Positions 37,069 to 44,026 of a stretch of 64,000 nucleotides of DNA are shown here, in pieces. The notes beneath the pieces were generated by a model. It saw only the letters and a program-made list of their open reading frames with translations. It was not told where the DNA came from and did no database searches. The stretch is from assembly GCA_017469645.1 (NCBI GenBank), contig JAFUFY010000005.1, forward strand, positions 1 through 64,000, written 5' to 3'. Within the stretch, counting starts at the first letter, position 1. Every line of letters begins with the position of its first letter. The DNA is from Campylobacter sp. (GTDB lineage Bacteria > Campylobacterota > Campylobacteria > Campylobacterales > Campylobacteraceae). The translations under genes were made by a program, and so were the position numbers.

Positions 37069-37830
37069 ATGAGTGAATTTGTTTTATATATTTTGCCGTT
37101 TTTTGGCATTTTGATTGGTTTTATCTCAGGTTTTTTTGGCATAGGCGGCGGCACAATCGTCGTGCCGATAATGTTAGCTTTCGGATACGATATAAAAAGT
37201 GCCGTTGGAATTTCGATTTTACAAATGCTTTTTAGCGCTATTTTTGGCTCTTATATCAACTACAAAAGCGGAAAACTTCGCCTTGATAATGGCATTTTTG
37301 TGGGTGTCGGGGGACTTTGCGGGGCTTCCTTATCCGGTTTTATCGTAAAATACGCACCTGAAATTGTGCTTGAAATCGGACTTTTAACTACACTTTTTAT
37401 CGCTTTAATCAAACTTTTTGTTACAAATGTAGCAGCCGAGCCAAAAAGCGTTTCAAATTCCTTGCTTTTTGTAATCGGCTTTTGTATCGGTGCCGTTGCC
37501 ATTAGTATGGGCGTTGGCGGAGCTATTTTCTTAACACCGATTTTGGTTGGTTTCCTTGGCGTGGATATTAAAAAAGCTGTATCTATGGGGCTATTTTTCG
37601 TTATTTTTAGCTCATTTAGCGGATTTTTAAGTATGGCATATAACGGAAATATTAGATATTTAGAAGGAATTTTGATAGGACTTGGCGGATTAGTCGGGGT
37701 TTATTTTGGCACAAAAAGTTCGCATAAAATCAGCAAAGAAGAGCAGAAAAAGTGGTTTTTGGTGCTGTATGTAGTGATGATTTTGCTCACTTTAAAAAAG
37801 ATTTTTGCGATTGATTTGGGAATTTTTTAA
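37069..37830 (+). CDS. TSUP (TauE/SafE) family permease
   Basis: 253 residues with about eight membrane helices in two similar halves. Each half carries a Gly-rich entry: FISGFFGIGGGTIVVPIM and AISMGVGGAIFLTPIL. The family exports or imports sulfite, sulfonates and related organosulfur anions. The substrate here is unknown. AAAGGG precedes the ATG. It is divergent from trpE and convergent with rpsU across a 315-bp gap filled by palindromic repeats. Confidence 0.88.
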   Translation: MSEFVLYILPFFGILIGFISGFFGIGGGTIVVPIMLAFGYDIKSAVGISILQMLFSAIFGSYINYKSGKLRLDNGIFVGVGGLCGASLSGFIVKYAPEIVLEIGLLTTLFIALIKLFVTNVAAEPKSVSNSLLFVIGFCIGAVAISMGVGGAIFLTPILVGFLGVDIKKAVSMGLFFVIFSSFSGFLSMAYNGNIRYLEGILIGLGGLVGVYFGTKSSHKISKEEQKKWFLVLYVVMILLTLKKIFAIDLGIF

Positions 37831-37846
37831 ATTTGGTAAATTTAAG

Positions 37847-37862
37847 TTGAGTTCAGCCTAGC
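37847..37862. repeat. Inverted copy of the GCTAGGCT motif
   Basis: TTGAGTTCAGCCTAGC, whose complement begins GCTAGGCTGAACTCAA. It directly adjoins the hairpin that follows and matches the motifs at 22224 and 47536. Confidence 0.5.
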
Positions 37863-37925
37863 TTTCACGCCGAATTTGCAACGATAGACGAAAAAAGTCT
37901 TATCTTATGCAAATTCGGCGTGAAA
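37863..37925. repeat. Long hairpin with GATAGAC/GTCTTATC apical stem
   Basis: A perfect 18-bp lower stem (TTTCACGCCGAATTTGCA / TGCAAATTCGGCGTGAAA) carries an apical GATAGAC GAAAAA AGTCTTATC-type stem-loop with one bulged A. Element B at 26615 has the same apical design (GATAGGC / GCCTTATC) on an unrelated lower stem. It is followed by AAATCGTCGGCAT, as near element B. It lies 33 bp after the TSUP stop codon. With copy C and the rpsU hairpin it fills the gap 37831-38145. Confidence 0.75.
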
Positions 37926-37984
37926 TCGTCGGCATACGCCGTTTAAATTAAAATTGAATTTATAAATTTCAAATTTACTAAAAA

Positions 37985-38111
37985 AATATTCAAGACAAAA
38001 TAGGCGTAGTAATTTAAAAAATTTTGCGATTTCAAGGGCGCGCACTCATCGTGCGTAACCACAGAAATCGTAAAATTTTTTAATTTAATCTGTTCAAGTT
38101 TAGGGAATTAA
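37985..38111. repeat. 127-bp palindromic intergenic element, copy C
   Basis: Opens AATATTCAAGACAAAATAGG and closes TCAAGTTTAGGGAATTAA. Same orientation as copy D and opposite to copy A. The outer arms are almost identical to those of D. The middle stem is GCGATTTC / GAAATCGT, with an apical CGCAC / GTGCG. It sits between two convergent genes, TSUP and rpsU. Confidence 0.85.
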
Positions 38112-38138
38112 TTTCGGGTATTTTTCAATACCCGAAAT
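38111..38138 (-). terminator. Hairpin terminator of rpsU
   Basis: Perfect 12-bp stem (ATTTCGGGTATT / AATACCCGAAAT) with a 4-nt loop, 7 bp beyond the rpsU stop. The following sequence is AT-rich without a long T run. It abuts palindromic copy C. Confidence 0.65.
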
Positions 38139-38145
38139 GATAAAA

Positions 38146-38358
38146 CTACAAGCGAGACTCGTAGCGTCGAAGCGTATATAATCTTTTAAGCATTTTCTTT
38201 CTAGCTGAAATTTTTTGTTTTTTGCGAATTTCAGTCATCGGCTCAAAAAATCTTCTAGCGCGAACTTCCGTAACCACAAGGTTGCGGTCAGTTTGCTTTT
38301 TGAAGCGTCTATAAGCTTCGTCAAATGATTCGTTTGGATGCACCTTAACGCCAGGCAT
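38146..38358 (-). CDS. rpsU: Ribosomal protein S21
   Basis: 70 residues from the ATG at 38358 ([22 protein letters not shown]), preceded by AAAGGTGGTGAGG. The in-frame ATG at 38376 reads through that ribosome binding site and is not used. The Arg/Lys-rich C-terminus ([16 protein letters not shown]) is typical of S21, which helps base-pairing of mRNA with 16S rRNA. It is monocistronic. Confidence 0.95.
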   Translation of the reverse strand: MPGVKVHPNESFDEAYRRFKKQTDRNLVVTEVRARRFFEPMTEIRKKQKISARKKMLKRLYTLRRYESRL

Positions 38359-38391
38359 ATCCTCACCACCTTTCAAAAAAAATTGGCTCTT

Positions 38392-38397
38392 ATTTTA
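38392..38397 (-). promoter_or_regulatory. Candidate -10 box of rpsU
   Basis: TAAAAT on the minus strand (GATAAAATAAG), 34 bp before the rpsU start. Confidence 0.4.
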
Positions 38398-38446
38398 TCA
38401 AAATTCTCTTGAATTTGAGTTTAATTTACGCAACTCTTATAAACTT

Positions 38447-39070
38447 TCATTCTTGTGCAAATGAAAGTCGTTCTTTTCCGATAATTTTATAATTATATGC
38501 TGATTTTGCGATATGTGTTATCAAATAAATAGCATAAATTTCAAGTCCTACCGCGACTAAATTTATCAAACCACCAAGTGTTGGCGAAAGCTTTTCTACA
38601 ATTCCGCCTACAAGCAATAAAACAAAAACATATAAAAATAATCTTATATCCGTAATATCGGCAAATTCTTGATAGTATCTAAATGAAAAAACAAGCGAAG
38701 CAATAAAAATCAAAACTGATAAAATGTATAAAATTAAAACTGAAATGTTTATTCCGCTAACTATGCTATTTAACGCCATACCTGTTGCAAGCGCAAAGAC
38801 GATAAGACCGACAACTACGGCAACAACGCTCATTATAAAATTTAAAAGCAAACTTTTGCTGTTTGCTATTTGTTTTGTTTGCAAAACGGCAAAAATTTTA
38901 ACTCCGAAACCGATTAAAATCAATAATTTTGCAGCATTACCCACAAAAACAGATAAAAAACCACCCAAAAACATAAGTCCAAACGCTATATAAAATTTCT
39001 TTTTCAAATCAGCGTATGGAACTTCGGCTAGTCTTTGTGGTTCGGTAGAAAATACTTCATCAAAATTCAT
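38447..39070 (-). CDS. Multi-pass membrane protein, unknown
   Basis: 207 residues from the ATG at 39070 (MNFDEVFSTEPQRLAEVPYADL), which has AAAGG upstream. An ATG at 39085 only reads through the binding site. A short polar N-terminus is followed by six hydrophobic helices, for example FYIAFGLMFLGGFLSVFVG and LYVFVLLLVGGIVEKL. I do not recognise a family. It stands alone between rpsU and ppx. Confidence 0.7.
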   Translation of the reverse strand: MNFDEVFSTEPQRLAEVPYADLKKKFYIAFGLMFLGGFLSVFVGNAAKLLILIGFGVKIFAVLQTKQIANSKSLLLNFIMSVVAVVVGLIVFALATGMALNSIVSGINISVLILYILSVLIFIASLVFSFRYYQEFADITDIRLFLYVFVLLLVGGIVEKLSPTLGGLINLVAVGLEIYAIYLITHIAKSAYNYKIIGKERLSFAQE

Positions 39071-39161
39071 AACATAACCTTTCAAAAATTAAATTTTCTA
39101 AAACAAAAAATCACGAAATTGTAACAAAATTTAACGAAAATCAACTTTAAATTTGAAAATT

Positions 39162-40610
39162 TTAGACTAAAATAAGTTCAAATTCGACCGGTTTTTGCAG
39201 TTTTTTTATGCTTTCTTGCACCATTAACGAGCCGTTTGTGCCGTGAATTTTAAGTGCGTGGTTGCTAAATTCAAATTTAAGTTTTTCAAATGCCAAATTA
39301 TCCAAAATTTTGGCAACTTCAAGCATAAAACTAAGCCAAATCACAACACTTTTGTGTGGCAGTAAATTTTTAAATTTCGCAAATTCATCATCGAATTCGT
39401 TTTTGCCGTGCAGTTTTATAACACAGGCTATCAAAACCTTTTGCTCGTGTGAAAAGCCGTAGTTTAGGGCATTTAGCACAAAATACGCCGAATTATTATG
39501 CATAGCATAAAATCCAAGTTTTTCGCCCAAAGTGCAGAGCTTTGCCGAATTTATTAAAATAGGTAGATATTTTTCATCAAGCTCATGCCAAAATGATAAT
39601 TTATCAAAAATTTCCTTTGCAAATTTGGCTAAATTTGAGCGATTTTTCACGCTAAATCTATCTTGCAAACTTTTTAAACTTACATTAAAATTTTCCGGCA
39701 ATCTTGCGTTTTTACCTAAAATCGAAGTCAAAAACACGCCCTCTCGCACACCTACGCCGCTTGTGATGACACTTTTTGCTTCTATTTTTTCGGCAACTTT
39801 TTTGAAAATAAAAGCACCTTCTCTAATCGTATCAAATCGCTCTTTTTTTATGCCAAATTTACCTAAATTGCTTTGTTTTGCGTTTATGATTTTGTTTATA
39901 AATTCTTCGTAATCTTTGAATTCATACGAAAAGTTATGCACGATTTTAAGCGGATACTTTTGCAAACTCATAATCGAATTTGAAATCGCACGCAAACTCC
40001 CGCCAATGGCGATTAGATTATCGCTTTTAAAACTATTTGGAATTTGATTTAATGCTTCATCGACGAATTCTTTGGCTTTTTTTACATTGTCTTTATCAAA
40101 AAACAGCTCTTTTAAACGCACGGTGCCAAGATTTAAAGAGATTTTTTCGACCACTTTTTTATTTTGGATTCTAGCTAGTTCAGTCGAGCCACCACCTATA
40201 TCAACGCAAATTCCGCTTTTAAAATCACTTAGTAAATTCAGCGCCGCAATCCCGCCAAGATGAGCTTCCGTGTCGCCGTCAATCCGTCTAATATTAAATC
40301 CGTGAGTTTTTTTGACTAAATTTATAAATTCATTTGAATTTGGAGCGTCTCTTAAAGCCGAAGTTCCCACGCAAAGAACTCTATTTGCGCCGTAAGATTT
40401 GATGATTTTTTTAAATTCGCCAAAAGCATTTAGGCACTTTTGCATAGCGTTATTTTGGATAAATCCACCGTTTTCGTAAGCGCCCTCGCCTAGTCTTACC
40501 TTTATTTTATGTTCTGCTACGATAAAAAAGCCGTATCTGCTTGTGCGTTCAAAAACTGCTAAACGCATTGAATTTGAACCAAGATCGATAACGGCAACTC
40601 TTTTTGGCAT
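39162..40610 (-). CDS. ppx: Exopolyphosphatase / guanosine pentaphosphate phosphohydrolase family
   Basis: 482 residues. The ASKHA phosphate-binding motifs are AVIDLGSNSMRLAVF (about 5-19) and GICVDIGGGSTELARI (about 133-148). The C-terminal half resembles the HD-like domain of longer Ppx/GppA enzymes. It hydrolyses polyphosphate and/or pppGpp, both tied to stress survival in Campylobacter. Ppx and GppA cannot be told apart by sequence here. It overlaps the ferredoxin gene by one base. Confidence 0.85.
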   Translation of the reverse strand: MPKRVAVIDLGSNSMRLAVFERTSRYGFFIVAEHKIKVRLGEGAYENGGFIQNNAMQKCLNAFGEFKKIIKSYGANRVLCVGTSALRDAPNSNEFINLVKKTHGFNIRRIDGDTEAHLGGIAALNLLSDFKSGICVDIGGGSTELARIQNKKVVEKISLNLGTVRLKELFFDKDNVKKAKEFVDEALNQIPNSFKSDNLIAIGGSLRAISNSIMSLQKYPLKIVHNFSYEFKDYEEFINKIINAKQSNLGKFGIKKERFDTIREGAFIFKKVAEKIEAKSVITSGVGVREGVFLTSILGKNARLPENFNVSLKSLQDRFSVKNRSNLAKFAKEIFDKLSFWHELDEKYLPILINSAKLCTLGEKLGFYAMHNNSAYFVLNALNYGFSHEQKVLIACVIKLHGKNEFDDEFAKFKNLLPHKSVVIWLSFMLEVAKILDNLAFEKLKFEFSNHALKIHGTNGSLMVQESIKKLQKPVEFELILV

Positions 40611-40858
40611 TACATATCCGAAATGTGGTTATATTTGAATTTTAGCTCTTCAAGGGTTTCGATATTATCAGGGTCTGCAACTATACACTCAACAGGGCAA
40701 ACCACGATACAGGCAGGTTCAGAATAATCATTTACACACTCACAACAACGATCAGGATCGATCATATAAATCGGATCGTCTTCGAAAATCGCTCCGTCAG
40801 GACACTCTTCACGACAAGCGTCGCAACAGATACAATCTTTGGTTATCATTAAAGCCAT
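40610..40858 (-). CDS. 2[4Fe-4S] ferredoxin, YfhL/Alvin type
   Basis: 82 residues. Cluster I cysteines are 9, 12, 15 and 19 (CxxCxxCxxxCP). Cluster II cysteines are 38, 41, 50 and 54, with eight residues between the second and third, the widened spacing of Alvin-type ferredoxins. A C-terminal extension with acidic residues follows. Such ferredoxins have very low second potentials. Three extra cysteines (11, 39 and 58) are present. It shares a transcript with ppx, an arrangement seen in other Campylobacter genomes. Confidence 0.9.
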   Translation of the reverse strand: MALMITKDCICCDACREECPDGAIFEDDPIYMIDPDRCCECVNDYSEPACIVVCPVECIVADPDNIETLEELKFKYNHISDM

Positions 40859-41018
40859 TAAAATACCTTTGTATAAAAAATAATCGCATTTATACTATAT
40901 AAAAACTTTGAAAACTTTTAAATTTGCGATATTTTAATGATTTTTTTTCAATTTTTATATACTTTTTTTATATGATGAATAAAAAATCATAGAAATTTTT
41001 ATTTAAAGAGCTTTAAAT

Positions 41019-42287
41019 TTATATCGGGAGTATAAAAGTCGAAATAACGCCTTTTTTCTCGTCAGTTCTATTTTGCAAGGAAATCTTAGCGCCCATTGCA
41101 CTTGCGGCATTTTTAGCTAAAAATAGCCCCAGCCCTGCTCCGCTTTTATTTCCAAAGCGTTTAAACGGCGCAAAATAATCTATTTTTTCATCTATCTCTT
41201 CGCCTTGGTTTAGAACCTCAACTACTAAATTTTGCTCAATTATTTTGCTTCGTATCTCTATAACTGAATTTGGCTCGGCAAATTTAATGGCATTTTGAAC
41301 AAAATTTTGGATAACATGCAAAAATAAATTTGGTTGAATCAATACAAAAAGCTCTTTTGGCGATAAATTTATCGAAATGTCTTTATTATCGGTTCTGGCT
41401 AGAATTTTAAAATTCAAACAAAGCTCGTTTATATAATTTATTATGTCGATATTTTCAGGCTCTTCAAACTGAGCTCCTTCTTGGCGACCGATTTGTAGTA
41501 TCGAGCTTATCATTTTATTCATACTATCGATTTCTGCGTTATTTAAACGCAAAGCTTCGATATATCTGTCGCTTTCTCGCTCTTTTATGAGTGTTACTTC
41601 GTTTTTGGTTTTCATCACAGCCAAAGGAGTTTTTAGCTCATGCGCAACTCCGATAAATAGCTCTTTTTGATACAGCATAAATGTTTGAATTCGTTCAATC
41701 AAACGATTTATGCTATTTGAAAGCGGCTTAAACTCATCAGGAATTTGTCTTTCACCGATTGGGCGAAGAAAATTTTCATTTAGCTTTGAAAGTCGATAGC
41801 TTATAGTTTTTATCGGCATTAAAAGCATTCTTGATAAAAACATAGCGTAAAAAATTATCAAAAAAATCATCGTGGCATTTACGATTATAATATCAATTAA
41901 AATTTGCTTGACAATCTCGTTATAAACGGTTGTATCTTTTTTGATACTAATAAATTCATTACTTCTATAAGGATAATGAAGCGTTAAAAAAGTCTTTGCG
42001 TTTTCTTCGCTTTGGCGAAATTTCGGTTTGCTTAGACTTTCGCCGTTTTCTATTTTTATGTATGAATCGCGCATAAAATTTGCATAATATACGGATAAAT
42101 TTTGAGTTGTTAAATTATCCGTTTTTGCGATAGTTTCAGCTGCTTTTATCATGCTTTGAACCGAACTTTCAAAAATAGTAATTTTGATGTAGTGGTAAAG
42201 CATACCTGAAAAAATAAGAATTAGCATCGCCGAAGCAGATGCTAATTGGATTACAAATCTAGTCCTTAGGCTTTTTTGGGAAAGCAA
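41019..42287 (-). CDS. cprS: Sensor histidine kinase, CprS-like
   Basis: 422 residues. Two helices (about 11-33 and 130-153) enclose a periplasmic sensor of about 95 residues. A HAMP-like linker follows. The phospho-acceptor is the His of GVAHELKTPLAVMKTKNEV near 215. The ATPase part has NFVQNAIKFAEPNS (N box) and GNKSGAGLGLFLAKNAA (G box). It overlaps the response regulator by 22 bp. The pair resembles C. jejuni CprRS, which affects envelope stress and biofilm; I base this on the regulator's sequence and gene order, so the name is provisional. Confidence 0.8.
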   Translation of the reverse strand: MLSQKSLRTRFVIQLASASAMLILIFSGMLYHYIKITIFESSVQSMIKAAETIAKTDNLTTQNLSVYYANFMRDSYIKIENGESLSKPKFRQSEENAKTFLTLHYPYRSNEFISIKKDTTVYNEIVKQILIDIIIVNATMIFLIIFYAMFLSRMLLMPIKTISYRLSKLNENFLRPIGERQIPDEFKPLSNSINRLIERIQTFMLYQKELFIGVAHELKTPLAVMKTKNEVTLIKERESDRYIEALRLNNAEIDSMNKMISSILQIGRQEGAQFEEPENIDIINYINELCLNFKILARTDNKDISINLSPKELFVLIQPNLFLHVIQNFVQNAIKFAEPNSVIEIRSKIIEQNLVVEVLNQGEEIDEKIDYFAPFKRFGNKSGAGLGLFLAKNAASAMGAKISLQNRTDEKKGVISTFILPI

Positions 42288-42937
42288 AATCTATATCCGC
42301 GTCGTCTAACTGTTTCGATTGTAGAAATATTCAGCGGTTTATCCATTTTTTGGCGAATTTGATTGATTGCAACTTCAATTACATTTGGAGTTACAAGTTC
42401 TGGTTCTTCCCAAATAGCATCAAGCAGTTGTTCTTTGCTAACGATTTGATCTGAGTGTCTAGCTAAATGAGTTAGCACTTCAAAAGGCTTACCTTTTAGC
42501 TCGATTTCTTGATTTTTATAAGTGATTTTTTCTTCATCTGGGTCGATAGTAAGATCGTCGATTTTGATAACATTTGTTCCGCCAAAGCGAAGTCTAGCTT
42601 CAAGTCTTGCAACTAAAATGTCAAAATCAAAAGGTTTTTTGATATAATCATCGGCTCCTGCTTTTAAAGCTTTTATTTCGCTTTCCTTGTCATCTTTTGC
42701 AGAAATAACCACAACCGAAGTTCTAGGAGATTTTTGTTTGATTAAATTTATAAGCTCCAACCCGCTTCCATCAGGCAACATCCAATCAGTCAAAACCAAA
42801 TCATAATTTCTTATGCCGATATAATACTCAGCGTCTTTAAAGCTCTCTGAATTATCGGTTTGATAACCAAATTCGCCAAGTCCTTCGGCGATTGTTTTAT
42901 TTAGCGTAACTTCGTCTTCAACTATCAAAATTCGCAT
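42266..42937 (-). CDS. cprR: OmpR-family response regulator, CprR-like
   Basis: 223 residues. The receiver domain has the acidic pair VEDEV at the N-terminus, phospho-acceptor Asp51 in LVLTDWMLPDGSG and Lys in IKKPFD. The C-terminal winged helix has HSDQIVSKEQLLDAIWEE and RQKMDKPLNISTIETVRRRGYRF. It recalls C. jejuni CprR closely, as far as memory allows. It precedes and overlaps its kinase gene. A TACAAT at 42969-42974 is the likely -10. Confidence 0.85.
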   Translation of the reverse strand: MRILIVEDEVTLNKTIAEGLGEFGYQTDNSESFKDAEYYIGIRNYDLVLTDWMLPDGSGLELINLIKQKSPRTSVVVISAKDDKESEIKALKAGADDYIKKPFDFDILVARLEARLRFGGTNVIKIDDLTIDPDEEKITYKNQEIELKGKPFEVLTHLARHSDQIVSKEQLLDAIWEEPELVTPNVIEVAINQIRQKMDKPLNISTIETVRRRGYRFCFPKKA

Positions 42938-42968
42938 TTATTTTTCCTTAAAGTAAAATTTTGCGTGA

Positions 42969-42974
42969 ATTGTA
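42969..42974 (-). promoter_or_regulatory. Predicted -10 box of the two-component operon
   Basis: TACAAT on the minus strand (GCTACAATTC), 32 bp before the regulator's ATG. An AAGGA binding site follows. Confidence 0.5.
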
Positions 42975-43014
42975 GCATAATTTAAGCTTAAATTCAAGGA
43001 AATTTAAAAAAAAT

Positions 43015-43329
43015 TTAATAAATCGTTTCTAACTCAACGCCGACGACGGCATTTGGGAGTATTTTAGGCTTTAAAATTTTCATATAAAAATATTTTAGCG
43101 TAGGAAATTTTTCTTTAAATTTGACTTTGCAAAAATTTAGAGCATCTTCAATTAGCTCAAATTTTTGCTCTTTGAAAATTTTTTCAAGTTCGGTGCAAAC
43201 TCTTGCATAATCAATAAATTCTTCTGCTTCAAATTTAGCTATTATTCGCACAAGTTGTGGCAAATTTCGCTCAAAATCTAAAATTCCGATAATGCACTCA
43301 AACTCCAAATTTTCAATCAAAATTCTCAT
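43015..43329 (-). CDS. folB: Dihydroneopterin aldolase-like protein
   Basis: 104 residues: RILIENLEFECIIGILDFERN opens like FolB (I-x-x-L-x-x-x-x-x-I-G-x-x-x-x-E-R), and LEKIFKEQKFELIEDALNFC carries the conserved central glutamate. It should convert dihydroneopterin to hydroxymethyl-dihydropterin in folate synthesis. It is short for the family (usually about 115-120) and overlaps plsY by four bases. Confidence 0.8.
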   Translation of the reverse strand: MRILIENLEFECIIGILDFERNLPQLVRIIAKFEAEEFIDYARVCTELEKIFKEQKFELIEDALNFCKVKFKEKFPTLKYFYMKILKPKILPNAVVGVELETIY

Positions 43330-43982
43330 ATAACTCTCTTCTCTTCGCCTTTGATTAAACGCACGATATTTGGAATATGCTTATAAATAATGATAAAGAT
43401 TATTACAAAAACAGGTGCGTGAGTGTTGATGTGTGGCATTTGTGGGTGAATTATATACATCGCAATCACAAGTGCGATTATAGCGATAAATGAAGCCACA
43501 CTTGAAATTTTAATCGTCTTTCCGCTTATAAACCACGCAACAACAGCAATCAATAATTCAAGCGGTATGAAAATTGCCAAAACTCCTGCCGCAGTTGCCA
43601 CGCCTTTTCCGCCCTCAAAGCCCAAATACGGCGAAAAACAATGCCCCAAAACGGCAAAAACAGCCATCGCCCAAAGCACATTTGGATCAAATCCTAAAAA
43701 TTTAGCTATCAAAATCGGCACGACGCCTTTTAAAACATCGCAAACTATCGTTAAAATCGCAAGTTTTTTCGCCTTTTTTGGATTTTGTTCTTTCAAAACT
43801 CGCAAAACATTTGTAGCGCCGATACTACCGCTTCCGCTTTCTTTGATATTTACACCTGCAAGGTATTTTCCTATCAAAAGTCCGCTTGGAATCGCCCCTA
43901 TAAGATAAGCCGCCAAATAACACCAAACATTGTGGCTTAAAAAAATGTTTTTTAGTATCGTAAATAGAGTAATTTCTTCCAT
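43326..43982 (-). CDS. plsY: Glycerol-3-phosphate acyltransferase PlsY
   Basis: 218 residues with about five membrane helices. The PlsY motifs are GAIPSGLLIGK (motif 1), GSGSIGATNVLRVL (motif 2) and GHCFSPYLGFEGGKGVATAAGV (motif 3). It acylates glycerol-3-phosphate from acyl-phosphate at the start of phospholipid synthesis. A 44-bp gap lies between it and the HerA-like gene upstream. Confidence 0.95.
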   Translation of the reverse strand: MEEITLFTILKNIFLSHNVWCYLAAYLIGAIPSGLLIGKYLAGVNIKESGSGSIGATNVLRVLKEQNPKKAKKLAILTIVCDVLKGVVPILIAKFLGFDPNVLWAMAVFAVLGHCFSPYLGFEGGKGVATAAGVLAIFIPLELLIAVVAWFISGKTIKISSVASFIAIIALVIAMYIIHPQMPHINTHAPVFVIIFIIIYKHIPNIVRLIKGEEKRVI

Positions 43983-44026
43983 TTTTTCCCTTTAAATTTA
44001 AAAGCGAGATTATATCCCAAATTCGC

